Below, in pieces: positions 33,274 through 41,195 of a stretch of DNA of 64,000 bases. Numbering within the stretch: the first letter of the stretch is position 1; the number at the start of each line of letters is the position of its first letter. The stretch lies in contig NZ_KE384482.1 in assembly GCF_000425945.1 (NCBI RefSeq), positions 49,487-113,486 on the forward strand, written 5' to 3'. Source of the DNA: Candidatus Solirubrobacter pratensis (GTDB lineage: Bacteria > Actinomycetota > Thermoleophilia > Solirubrobacterales > Solirubrobacteraceae). The notes under the pieces were generated by a model that had not been told where the DNA came from, searched no databases, and was given only the letters and a program-made list of their open reading frames with translations. The translations under genes and the position numbers were made by a program.

Positions 33274-34596
33274 CTAGACGAACCGCGGCGCGACCTCGGT
33301 GAGCGCTTGGTCGAGCATCTCCAGCCCCAGCCGCAGTTGTCGGTCAGTGGTCGTGAGCGCCGGCGCGATCCGGAACGTCCCGCCCATCTCGCGCAGCTGG
33401 ACGATGTTCATGTGCAGGCCGAGCTCGAGGCAGCGGGCGGTCACCGCTGCGCCCAGCTCCGGCGAGCCCTCCTTGGTCCTGCGGTCGAGCACGAGCTCGA
33501 GGCCCTGCATGAGCCCGCGTCCGCGCACGTCGCCGATGACCGCATGGCGTTCCTGCAGTTGGCGCAGGCCGGCGTGCAGGAGCTCTCCCTTGGCGGCGAC
33601 CGTGGCGCCGACGCCGTCCTCGAGCACGTCGAGCACGGCGTTGCCGACCGACGCGACGAGCGGGTCGCTGACGTGGGTGGTGTAGAAGAGGTAGCCGCGC
33701 TCGTGGGCGCGCGCCTCGATCTCGTCGCTGGTGACCAGTGCGGCCAGCGGGAGGCCGGCGCCGAGGGTCTTGGACATCGTGATGATGTCGGGGACAACGC
33801 CGTCGCGTTCGAATCCGTAGCGGTCGCCGGTGCGGTAGAGCGCGGTCTGCGCCTCGTCGAAGATGACCAGCATCCCGCGGGCGTGGCAGTGGTCGCGCAG
33901 CGCGGCGAGATAGCCGGGCGGCGGGACGACGACGCCGGCGCTGGAGAGGACGGGCTCGACGATGCAGGCCGCGAGGGCGCCGGTGGACTGCGCGTCGATC
34001 AGAGTGAAGCCCAGTTCGAGCTGGCGGCGCCAGTCGAGGTCACCGGCGGCGTCGGTCACGTCCGGCCGGTAGGGGTCAGGCGTGGGGAGCGCGAAGTTGC
34101 CCGGCGCTGCCGGCCCGTAGCCCTTGCGCCCGGCGCTGTACGTCGCGTTGGCGGCGCCGAGCGTCATGCCGTGCCACGATCGGCTGAACGCGACGATCTC
34201 GTGTCCGCCGCTGATGAGCTTGGCCATCCTCAGCGCCGCCTCGTTGGATTCCGCGGTCGTCAGCAGCAGCGTCTTGCTCAGCGGTTCCGGGAGCGACTCG
34301 GCGAGCCGGCGCGACAGCTCCACCACGGGCCGCGACAGCATGCCGCTGAAGAGGTGGTCGAGGGTTCCCGCTGCCTCGCGCAGCGCGGCGGTGATCGCCG
34401 GGTGCGAGTGGCCCAGGATCGAGCTCATCTGGCCCGACGTGAAGTCCAGCAGCTGCCGCCCATCGCTCGTGTGCAGCACGCTGCCCTCGGCCCGCTCGAC
34501 GATCGCGGGCACCCAGGACGGGCTATAGCGGACGACATGACGGTCGACGTCGGCCCAGAACGCCGCGTCAAGCCCGGTCTCAGCCACAACGCTCAT
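33274..34596 (-). CDS. Class III aminotransferase, 2,2-dialkylglycine decarboxylase-like
   Basis: A 440-residue PLP enzyme of fold type I. The N-terminal run VLHTSDGRQLLDFTSGQMSS followed by LGHSHP is characteristic of 2,2-dialkylglycine decarboxylase, which combines decarboxylation of a dialkylglycine with transamination to pyruvate. The PLP Lys is in ITMSKTLGAGLPLAALV, and the cofactor Asp is in LVIFDEAQTALYRTG. Other class III aminotransferases remain possible. The second ATG (MSVVAETG) was chosen; an ATG eight codons upstream (34620) is possible, and neither has a clear ribosome site. It stands alone, with a broken gene on one side and a remnant-bearing gap on the other. Confidence 0.85.
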   Translation of the reverse strand: MSVVAETGLDAAFWADVDRHVVRYSPSWVPAIVERAEGSVLHTSDGRQLLDFTSGQMSSILGHSHPAITAALREAAGTLDHLFSGMLSRPVVELSRRLAESLPEPLSKTLLLTTAESNEAALRMAKLISGGHEIVAFSRSWHGMTLGAANATYSAGRKGYGPAAPGNFALPTPDPYRPDVTDAAGDLDWRRQLELGFTLIDAQSTGALAACIVEPVLSSAGVVVPPPGYLAALRDHCHARGMLVIFDEAQTALYRTGDRYGFERDGVVPDIITMSKTLGAGLPLAALVTSDEIEARAHERGYLFYTTHVSDPLVASVGNAVLDVLEDGVGATVAAKGELLHAGLRQLQERHAVIGDVRGRGLMQGLELVLDRRTKEGSPELGAAVTARCLELGLHMNIVQLREMGGTFRIAPALTTTDRQLRLGLEMLDQALTEVAPRFV

Positions 34597-34785
34597 GGCG
34601 GCGACGGTACAAGCGCCCATCGTGAAGGTCCAGCCCGCGCATGCCGTACGGTCTCACTTCGACATCGCCGGGCTGGTGTGGCGTGCCGAAGTTCGGCCGC
34701 AGCGCCCATTGGCCTCTCCGGCGACGTCGCTCAAACGAATGACGACGTTCGACGCCCCCGCGTCGAAACGCGTCGAAAAGTGGAG

Positions 34786-34869
34786 ATGAAGACGTTCAAC
34801 CTCTACGGCGACGAGTGGGACGAACGCCGTGACCGGGACGGACGGCAGAGTTTGCCCGAACCACGCTGA
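34786..34869 (+). pseudogene. N-terminal fragment of a cupin-type gene
   Basis: A 27-codon frame starting MKTFNLYGDEWDERRDRDG looks like the beginning of actinobacterial cupin proteins, preceded by GTGGAG as a possible ribosome site. It stops after LPEPR, before any cupin barrel motif. The most likely reading is a gene cut short by deletion, with the downstream part lost. A real micropeptide cannot be excluded. The family assignment rests on a short match from memory and is weak. Confidence 0.35.
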
Positions 34870-34910
34870 TCGCGTCGCGCGCGACGATGCTCGGCTTCAG
34901 GCCGACGGAA

Positions 34911-34942
34911 CGCCCCGCCGCCTCAGCCGCGGCGGCGGGGCG
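34911..34942 (-). terminator. Perfect 12-bp stem hairpin after the M14 peptidase
   Basis: CGCCCCGCCGCC (34911-34922) and GGCGGCGGGGCG (34931-34942) are perfect reverse complements around an 8-nt loop. The hairpin begins nine bases past the peptidase stop codon. On the minus strand it is followed by TTCCGT, not a real U-tract, as is common for high-GC terminators. Confidence 0.65.
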
Positions 34943-34951
34943 CGAACCGCC

Positions 34952-37039
34952 TTACGGCTTCGTCGTCGACAGCGTGAAGGTCAGCGCCTTGCTGTAGCTG
35001 CCGGTACGGAGCGCGTCGTTGGCGCCGATCGACTGCTTGAAGCCGATCGCGACGGCGTCGTTGGAGACCGGGGCGCTCCAGGACCACAGCGTGGTCGGAG
35101 CCGAGGCGCCGCCGACCGGCGCGAACGCACCGGTGTTGGCCTGAGCCTGCACCGCTTGCGGCAGCGAGAACGTGCCGTTGACCAGGTGGCCCGGGGTGAC
35201 CGCGGACGGATCGGCGACGGAGAGCGTCGCGTCACCCGCGGTGGAGATGACGTTCGCGGTCGTGGACGCCACGTAATCGTCCGCGACACCCGGCTTGAAC
35301 GAGCCGAGCGAGGCGGCCGAGCCGACGGTCAGCGCCAACGTCGCCGGCACCGTGCCGCCGACGTCCGACGGGATCGCCGGGCACGAGTAGCGGCGCTGGG
35401 CCGTGGTGATCAGCGGCAGCGGCGCGTCCGCGTCGAGGATCGGGGCGATGAGCCCGCGCAGCGGCTGCTTCAGCCGCACCAGCACGCCACCCACCTGCGG
35501 CTCGACCTTGATGCCATGATCGGCGAGACGCTCGGCGACCGTGCCGAAGTCGTTGCGCGGGCCGATGCGCGGCGCCTCGTAGTCCGCCTGCGAGATGAAG
35601 TAGCCGCACGGCGTCGGATCGAGCAGGTTCTGCGGCTGCAGGGCGTCGACGTCCGGCTGGTCGTTCGGGTTGTCGCCGACGCTCGGCGTGAGCGGCCACG
35701 GGTAGGCGCCGCGCAGGACCGTGGACGTCGGGGCATCGGAGCTCTGGTAGGCCGCCGATGCCTTGTTGAGCGCCACGATCGTGTCCATGCGCGCGTAGAA
35801 GTAGCGCATGCCCTCCCAGTTCTCCCACATGTGCGCGTAGACCTTGCGGTTCTCGTTCGCACGCGCGTTGGCGGCGCCGGACTCGGCGGGCCGCGTGACG
35901 CCGCCCGATGCCCGCGACTCACCCAGCATCGAGATGCTGTTCTTGAGACCGCCGGTGTTGCGCAGGATGCCCTCGTGCGAATCGCCGCCCGTGCTGTACG
36001 GGCCCATCCACCAGCCGGACTGCGAGGCGTCGCCGTACATCCAGTCGATCACCATCGACTTGCCCTCCTGGAAGAGCGGCTCGTAGATGTTGAGGTGACG
36101 CGGGGCGAGGATCGGCAGGTCCTCGCTGTCGCCCTCGTGGTTGTCGATCGAGACGTCCGGCGTGTAGTCGCGCAGCGCCCGGGCGAGGCCCTTGGTCTCG
36201 TTCTGCTCGAGCGCGGCGTGATCGCGGTTGAGGTCCTGCCCTGTCGTGTTGCCGCGCGTGTTGTGGGCGCGGCCATCCGGATTCGTCGTCGGTACGATCA
36301 GCACCGTCATCTTGCTCAGCATCGCGAGGATCTGCGGGTCCTCGGTCGTCGCGAGCACGCGCGCGATCGTCATGCACGACTCACGACCCGAAGCCTCGTT
36401 GCCGTGGACGTTGCAGTTGAGCATGTAGGTCGGCATCGCCGAGATCTCGGCGGCCGTGTCGGGCGGCTTCGGGTAGCCGATGATGAACATGTTCATCGGC
36501 CGGTTCTCGAGCGTGCGCGCGAGCTCCACCACCCGCACGCGGTCGCTCGCGGCGTCGAGGCGGGCCGTGAAGTCGGCCTCCTCGGCATCGCTCGTGTACG
36601 TGCTGTTGCCGGTCGTCGCCGTGGCGCGCTGCTCCCAGGCGGTGAGCAGGTTGCTCGGGCCCGGGATCGGCAGCGTAGTGCCGCTCACCGGATCCGAATA
36701 CGCCTGCGGGTTCGCCGTGCCCAGCCGCGCCCGTACGCGCCATTGATAGCGGCCGCCGAGCTGGTAACCCGACTCCGCGAACGCCGGCTTGTCCGGCGTG
36801 ACCGTGCGCTGCGGCTGCCAGACGCCCACGATCGTCGCCGTGCCCGTCGGCTGACCGTTCGCGTCGAGCGGCGTGCGCTCGATCTGATAGTCCGTCGCGC
36901 CCGGAACCGGATCCCACTTGAGCGTGGTGAACCCGACATCCTGGGTCGCCGTAACGCCAGTGACCTGCTGCGCGGACGCAGCCGCCGGCCAGATCATCGC
37001 CGCACTGATCGCTGCGGCGACAAGCCCCTTCCCCGTCAT
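34952..37039 (-). CDS. Secreted M14 zinc carboxypeptidase with C-terminal TLSTTTP domain
   Basis: A 695-residue exported protein. It has a signal peptide (1-24, ending AASAQQ) and a fibronectin-III-like domain (about 28-125, TTLKWDPVPGATDYQIERT). The M14 catalytic domain (about 145-520) has zinc ligands His212 and Glu215 in NCNVHGNEASGRES and a third His in SIDNHEGDSEDL. NPDGRAHNTRGNTTGQDLNRD carries the substrate-binding NR motif. A 136-residue C-terminal domain (560-695) is homologous to the tails of the M28 and S9 peptidases. The enzyme should cleave C-terminal residues outside the cell. The divergent small cupin gene starts 174 bases away. Confidence 0.9.
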   Translation of the reverse strand: MTGKGLVAAAISAAMIWPAAASAQQVTGVTATQDVGFTTLKWDPVPGATDYQIERTPLDANGQPTGTATIVGVWQPQRTVTPDKPAFAESGYQLGGRYQWRVRARLGTANPQAYSDPVSGTTLPIPGPSNLLTAWEQRATATTGNSTYTSDAEEADFTARLDAASDRVRVVELARTLENRPMNMFIIGYPKPPDTAAEISAMPTYMLNCNVHGNEASGRESCMTIARVLATTEDPQILAMLSKMTVLIVPTTNPDGRAHNTRGNTTGQDLNRDHAALEQNETKGLARALRDYTPDVSIDNHEGDSEDLPILAPRHLNIYEPLFQEGKSMVIDWMYGDASQSGWWMGPYSTGGDSHEGILRNTGGLKNSISMLGESRASGGVTRPAESGAANARANENRKVYAHMWENWEGMRYFYARMDTIVALNKASAAYQSSDAPTSTVLRGAYPWPLTPSVGDNPNDQPDVDALQPQNLLDPTPCGYFISQADYEAPRIGPRNDFGTVAERLADHGIKVEPQVGGVLVRLKQPLRGLIAPILDADAPLPLITTAQRRYSCPAIPSDVGGTVPATLALTVGSAASLGSFKPGVADDYVASTTANVISTAGDATLSVADPSAVTPGHLVNGTFSLPQAVQAQANTGAFAPVGGASAPTTLWSWSAPVSNDAVAIGFKQSIGANDALRTGSYSKALTFTLSTTKP

Positions 37040-37213
37040 AAGACCCCTCCCTGTTTAGGAGGATCGGACGTTACCGTCCATTTCACGGCCACTGACGAGG
37101 TGAACGTGGAGATCAGTCAACAGCCAGATAATGGTGCGGGCGCGACTTGCATGAGCGGCCGTCGGGGCGAGAGAATGAGCCCCGGCGAGCTCAGCGAGAA
37201 AAGAGAGGCCGAC

Positions 37214-37576
37214 ATGGCGGGCATACACGCACTGGATTTCGACTCTCCCGACGAGACGCGGACCCCGGAGAAGACGCGCGTCGACGTCGTGCGGTACGGC
37301 GACACGACCGTCGCGCGCATGACCTTCGAGCCCGGCTGGAAGTGGTCCGAGTGCGTGAAGCCGGTAGCCGGCACCGACAGCTGCCAGCTTCGCCACGTCG
37401 GGGTTGTCGGGTCCGGGCGCCTCGCCGTCACGCACGAGGACGGCACGGAGATGAAGTTCAGCGCCGGGGAGGCATACATCATCGAGCCCGGCCACGATGC
37501 GTGGGTGGACGGCGACGAGCCATTCGTGGGCTACGAGTTCGAGTCGCGCTCCGCCGACAGTTACGCGCACGATTGA
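37214..37576 (+). CDS. Small cupin-domain protein
   Basis: A 120-residue single cupin. Motif 1 is degenerate (CQLRHVGVVGSGRLAVTHEDG) and motif 2 is GEAYIIEPGHDAWVDGDEPF. The His/Glu metal ligands are only partly conserved, so metal binding is uncertain. Similar small cupins are found widely in actinobacteria without a known role. GAGAGG seven bases before the ATG supports the start (MAGIHALDFDSPDE). It lies between two secreted peptidase genes, divergent from M14 and convergent with S9. Confidence 0.8.
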   Translation: MAGIHALDFDSPDETRTPEKTRVDVVRYGDTTVARMTFEPGWKWSECVKPVAGTDSCQLRHVGVVGSGRLAVTHEDGTEMKFSAGEAYIIEPGHDAWVDGDEPFVGYEFESRSADSYAHD

Positions 37577-37614
37577 CAGCGATCAAGGACCGCAGCGTGC
37601 AGTTCTGGACCGAC

Positions 37615-37655
37615 GCCGCCGGGACCGGTCGGCCATACCTCCTGGTCCCGGCGGC
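37615..37655. terminator. Perfect 12-bp stem hairpin between cupin and S9 genes
   Basis: GCCGCCGGGACC (37615-37626) and GGTCCCGGCGGC (37644-37655) are exact reverse complements with a 17-nt loop. The hairpin lies 38 bases after the cupin stop and 14 bases after the stop of the converging S9 peptidase, so it probably ends both transcripts. Confidence 0.65.
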
Positions 37656-37669
37656 CTGCGCCGATGCCG

Positions 37670-40555
37670 CTACGGCGTCGTCGTCGACAACGTGAACGTG
37701 AGCGTCTTGCCGTAGGTGCCCGTGCGGAGCGCTTCGCCGGCATCCACGTGCTGGCGGAACTCGAGCCCGACGGCGTCGCCGCTGACCGGGCCCGTGTAGG
37801 ACAGCAGCGACAACGGCGTCGCACCGACGGTGGCGAACGGCAGATCGGAGCCGCCCCGCGTCGCCCGGGCCTGCAGCGCATTCGCCAGCGCGAACGAGCC
37901 GTTGGACAGATGCCCGGCCGCGGACCCGCTGACATCGGTGACCGACAACGACGCGTCGCCCGCGGTCGACGTCACCGAGGCGGTCGTCGCCGCGGTGTAA
38001 TCGCCAGACCTCCCCGGCGTCAGCGCGCCGAAGCTCGCCGGCTCGCCGATCGTCAGCGAGAGCGTCGCCGGGACCGTCGCGCCGGCGGTCACGGGCGCGG
38101 TGACCTCGCCGGGGAACAGGCGGGTGAGCATCCACTGGCCGCCGAGGTCGTAGACGTCGACGAGGTCGCGGAAGCGCATGTACATCTCGTGCTGCTCGTT
38201 CGGCACCACGTGCGTCTGGAGCTCCAGTTGCGGCTTTTGCGCCTTGATCGCGGTCACGACCTCGACGTTGTCGCTGAAGTCGACGTTGCGGTCGTCGTCG
38301 CCCTGCTCGAGCAGCGTCGGCGCCGTCCAGGAGGCGAGGTTGGCGACCGCCGCGCTCCCGGAGTTGCCGGCCATCTCCCACCCGACGTGGAAGACGTCGG
38401 AGTTGCGGGAGACGCCGAGGGTCGTCAGATAGCCGCCGTAGGAAAGGCCGTAGATGCCGACCTTGGCGGGATCGACCTGCGGCTGGGAGCGCAGGAACGC
38501 GGCGCCGCCCTGGATGTCCTGGTACTCGGCCGCGCTGGTGCCGCCACGGCCGGGGAACGTACGCCACGCGTTGCCGTACATGATGCCGCCGCGGTAGTCG
38601 ACCGAGAGCACGACGCAGCCATGGCTCGCGAAGTACTGGTTCATCTCGTACAGGACGGTGTACGTGTCGTAGTAGTGGTAGCCCAGCAGCATCTGCCGCG
38701 ACGGACCGCCGTGCGGGAAGATCAGCCCGCAGCCCGTCGGGTGCGCGGGGACGAAGAGCTGCCCGTGGACCGTCATGTGGTCGGTCGACGACGGGAACGT
38801 GACCGCCTGCGGCTCGACGAGCTTGTCCACCGGGTAGGTGTCGGGGAGGTCGGGTCCGCCCTTGGACAGCGAGCCCGCGGAATCGCGGATGTAGACCGTC
38901 GGCGGGACGTTGTAGCTGCCCTCGACGTACGCGAGCTCGCCGTCCGCGAGCGGCATCGGAGCCCACTGGCTCGGATGGCCGCCGGCGATCTGCAGCGGCG
39001 CGCCGCCGTGGAAGCCGACCGAATACAGATGCCGGCGGGCGATGTCGCCGATGTTGGTCGCGTAGACGATCGACTTGTGGTCGCGCGTGACCTGAGCCGT
39101 CTCGACCTCGCCGTCGCCCGGCGTCAGCAGCGTCGCCGTGCCGCCGGCGGCCGGGACCGAGTACAGGTGACGCCAGCCGTCGACCTCCCAGACGAACGCG
39201 AGCGTGCCGTCGTCGGACCAGAAGAGCTGGTCGCCCGGCGTGCTCTCGAACGTCGGGTTCTCGTCGAGCGAGTAGTAGCTCGAGCCGAGCCCCGTCGAAG
39301 CCTGCCACGCCTTGCGCGGCGTCAGCGTCGCCGCGTCGGCGACCCAGATCGCCCACGGCTGCCCCGACACGCTGCGCCGGAACGCGATCTGCGTGCCATC
39401 GGGGGACCACACGGGGTTCGCGTCGCTCGCGCCGGTGTGGTTGACCGCCGCCGTCGTGTGCGCGGTCATGTCGAACACCTCGACGCCGCTCGATCGCGAA
39501 TACAGCAGCTTGGAGCCGTCCGGTGAGAAGCGCAGGTTCGACGGCGTGCCGCCGGCCACCGTGAACAACGGCGCCGGGGTGCCGGCACCGGTGAGGTGGC
39601 CCTCGTCGTCCCACGACAGCGTCACGCTCATCACGCTCGCGCCATTCACCCAGACGAGCATCTTGTCGTCGGGCGTGAACGCCGGCGAGAGCCCGTCGCC
39701 GAGCAGTCGCGGCACGCTGGAGCGCGAGGCGACGACGTAGACCAGACGATGCGGCGTGTCGACGTCCGAGGCCGGGTTGAGGATCTCCCCGTCGCTGTTC
39801 GGCGAGCTGTCGCGTACGTACGCGATCGCGCCGCCGGCACGCGAGACCGCGAGCTGCGAGAGCTCCCGGCCGTCGTCGTCCGGGTAGTTGACGACGCGAC
39901 GCGACGGCGTGCCGGACCGCATGAAGTAGATCCCGCGGTCGTAGGCCTCGCGCGTGATGTACGCGATCGAGCGGCCGTCGCCGGAGGCCTCGGGCCCGTA
40001 GGAGATCGGCGCCTGCAGGATGTCCGCGACCGTGAACACGTCGTTGGTGCGCACCGGCGGCGGGCTCCACTTGCCGAACGACGGCACGGGCGCGGTCACG
40101 GGCTGGTCCGCCGAGCCCCGGTAGCTGCGCACGAACGAGATCTGCGTCCCGTCGGGCGACCACACCGGCCCCTTGTCGCTCCCGAACGACGGGTCGACGT
40201 AGCCGATCTTGTTCGCCGGCAGGTCGTAGACCGCGATGAACCCGTGGTCGCCGCGCGGGTTCTCGAACGCGAGCTGCTTGCCGTCGGGCGAGAACACGAG
40301 CTTGCCGACGGTGCCGCGGATCGACAGCAACCGCTCCGCATCGCGCCACTCCGCCGACGCGCTCGCGCGCGTCTCGTTCCACACGCTCTTGGCGTCGTCA
40401 GACGCCCACGCCGCCCGCTTGCCATCGGGCGACAGCACCGCCCCGGCCGGCGGCGGCGCGGCCGCACGTGCAGCCCCGGCGGCCGCGCCGAACGCCACCC
40501 CCGACATCAGCGCGATCGCGCACCACGATCGCGCACCCATCAGACCATTTCGCAA
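37670..40555 (-). CDS. Secreted S9 prolyl-oligopeptidase/DPP4-like peptidase with C-terminal TLSTTTP domain
   Basis: A 961-residue exported serine peptidase. It has a signal peptide (about 1-32, ARAAAPP) and a WD40/PD40-type beta-propeller (about 40-560, repeated SPDGTQI-like units). The alpha/beta hydrolase domain follows with oxyanion HG in FPHGGPSR, nucleophile Ser705 in GLSYGGYL, Asp755 in EQGDDDRNV and His789 in NEQHEMY. The triad is complete. A 137-residue domain at the C-terminus (825-961) matches the tails of the M28 and M14 peptidases. The TTG start is supported by GGGAGGGG five bases upstream; an ATG five codons in is the alternative. It should cleave peptides outside the cell, possibly after proline. 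Confidence 0.92.
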   Translation of the reverse strand: MRNGLMGARSWCAIALMSGVAFGAAAGAARAAAPPPAGAVLSPDGKRAAWASDDAKSVWNETRASASAEWRDAERLLSIRGTVGKLVFSPDGKQLAFENPRGDHGFIAVYDLPANKIGYVDPSFGSDKGPVWSPDGTQISFVRSYRGSADQPVTAPVPSFGKWSPPPVRTNDVFTVADILQAPISYGPEASGDGRSIAYITREAYDRGIYFMRSGTPSRRVVNYPDDDGRELSQLAVSRAGGAIAYVRDSSPNSDGEILNPASDVDTPHRLVYVVASRSSVPRLLGDGLSPAFTPDDKMLVWVNGASVMSVTLSWDDEGHLTGAGTPAPLFTVAGGTPSNLRFSPDGSKLLYSRSSGVEVFDMTAHTTAAVNHTGASDANPVWSPDGTQIAFRRSVSGQPWAIWVADAATLTPRKAWQASTGLGSSYYSLDENPTFESTPGDQLFWSDDGTLAFVWEVDGWRHLYSVPAAGGTATLLTPGDGEVETAQVTRDHKSIVYATNIGDIARRHLYSVGFHGGAPLQIAGGHPSQWAPMPLADGELAYVEGSYNVPPTVYIRDSAGSLSKGGPDLPDTYPVDKLVEPQAVTFPSSTDHMTVHGQLFVPAHPTGCGLIFPHGGPSRQMLLGYHYYDTYTVLYEMNQYFASHGCVVLSVDYRGGIMYGNAWRTFPGRGGTSAAEYQDIQGGAAFLRSQPQVDPAKVGIYGLSYGGYLTTLGVSRNSDVFHVGWEMAGNSGSAAVANLASWTAPTLLEQGDDDRNVDFSDNVEVVTAIKAQKPQLELQTHVVPNEQHEMYMRFRDLVDVYDLGGQWMLTRLFPGEVTAPVTAGATVPATLSLTIGEPASFGALTPGRSGDYTAATTASVTSTAGDASLSVTDVSGSAAGHLSNGSFALANALQARATRGGSDLPFATVGATPLSLLSYTGPVSGDAVGLEFRQHVDAGEALRTGTYGKTLTFTLSTTTP

Positions 40556-40704
40556 GGGCCCCTCCCTCTTCCGCCCGGCATCCCAAGCCGGGTTCCGCGG
40601 CGATGCTAAGAGTGCGGGCGCGCGCGCAGATCAGTGATGCCCGATCGGGGGATGTCGTCTACTGACATTCCACCCCGGGCGTCGAGGAGCCGGCTTGCTG
40701 CGCG

Positions 40705-40944
40705 TCACGCGGCCTGACGCGACGAATGGAGCTGCGCCAGCTCATAGGCGGCCGCTTCCTCGAGGTTCAGAGCCGTGCGGTAGTTGCGGTACGCGGCGCA
40801 GCGCGCTCCGGGCGTGGCGCGCGCCCACGCGTGCAGCGCTTCCCTGCAGCTGCTCTGCGCCAGGAACCACGCGGTGTAGGCGTCATCGAAGGAGAGACGT
40901 CGCGGGCACGTCGGCGAGTCGTCCACGGCATCACCGGTGCACAT
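40705..40944 (-). CDS. Small hypothetical protein (79 aa)
   Basis: I do not recognise a named family. The 79-residue product is soluble and helical, with a patterned run AYTAWFLAQSSCREALHAW followed by YRTALNLEEAAAYELAQL, and four cysteines. AGGAGCGCC directly before the ATG is a good ribosome site, and codon use fits the genome. It is divergent from the second BTAD regulator across 251 bases. The helix-rich, Ala/Leu-patterned sequence resembles small conserved actinobacterial proteins. I think it is real but have no function to offer. Confidence 0.6.
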   Translation of the reverse strand: MCTGDAVDDSPTCPRRLSFDDAYTAWFLAQSSCREALHAWARATPGARCAAYRNYRTALNLEEAAAYELAQLHSSRQAA

Positions 40945-41157
40945 GGCGCTCCTGTAGCGAAGGTAGTCGCATCGTTGTGACACGATCGCGCGCGTCGCAG
41001 CACCCGTCGTTCAGGCGAGCCGCCATTTCGCATGTGGGCCACCGGGACCTCTGCACCCCTGCCAGCCGGAATGCGGTATCAGTCGCGCGACAGCATCCGC
41101 GCCACCTTCGCCGGCCCGCGCACCGGGAGCGCGCGGCCCTCGGCGGTGTGGCAACGG

Positions 41158-41182
41158 GGACGCGTGATCGGACGCGTATATT
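41158..41182 (+). promoter_or_regulatory. Direct repeat and -10-like element before BTAD regulator
   Basis: GGACGCGT occurs twice (41158-41165 and 41170-41177) at a 12-bp step. The second copy runs into TATATT (41177-41182), a good -10 element 13 bases before the ATG. The spacing suggests a very short leader and a possible autoregulatory operator. The evidence is only the repeat and its position. Confidence 0.4.
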
Positions 41183-41195
41183 CCGGGCGGCCCTG

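Larger units (their letters stand above)
34597..34951. other. 355-base gap holding a gene fragment and a hairpin
   Basis: The stretch between the aminotransferase start and the M14 peptidase stop contains a short cupin-like gene fragment on the plus strand and the peptidase terminator hairpin. I see no other coding region and no RNA. Confidence 0.6.

Noticed and set aside
40574..40592. CCCGGC/GCCGGG hairpin as a terminator
   Set aside because: The stem is only six base pairs and it sits in the leader of the S9 peptidase gene, so it is too weak and ambiguous to list.
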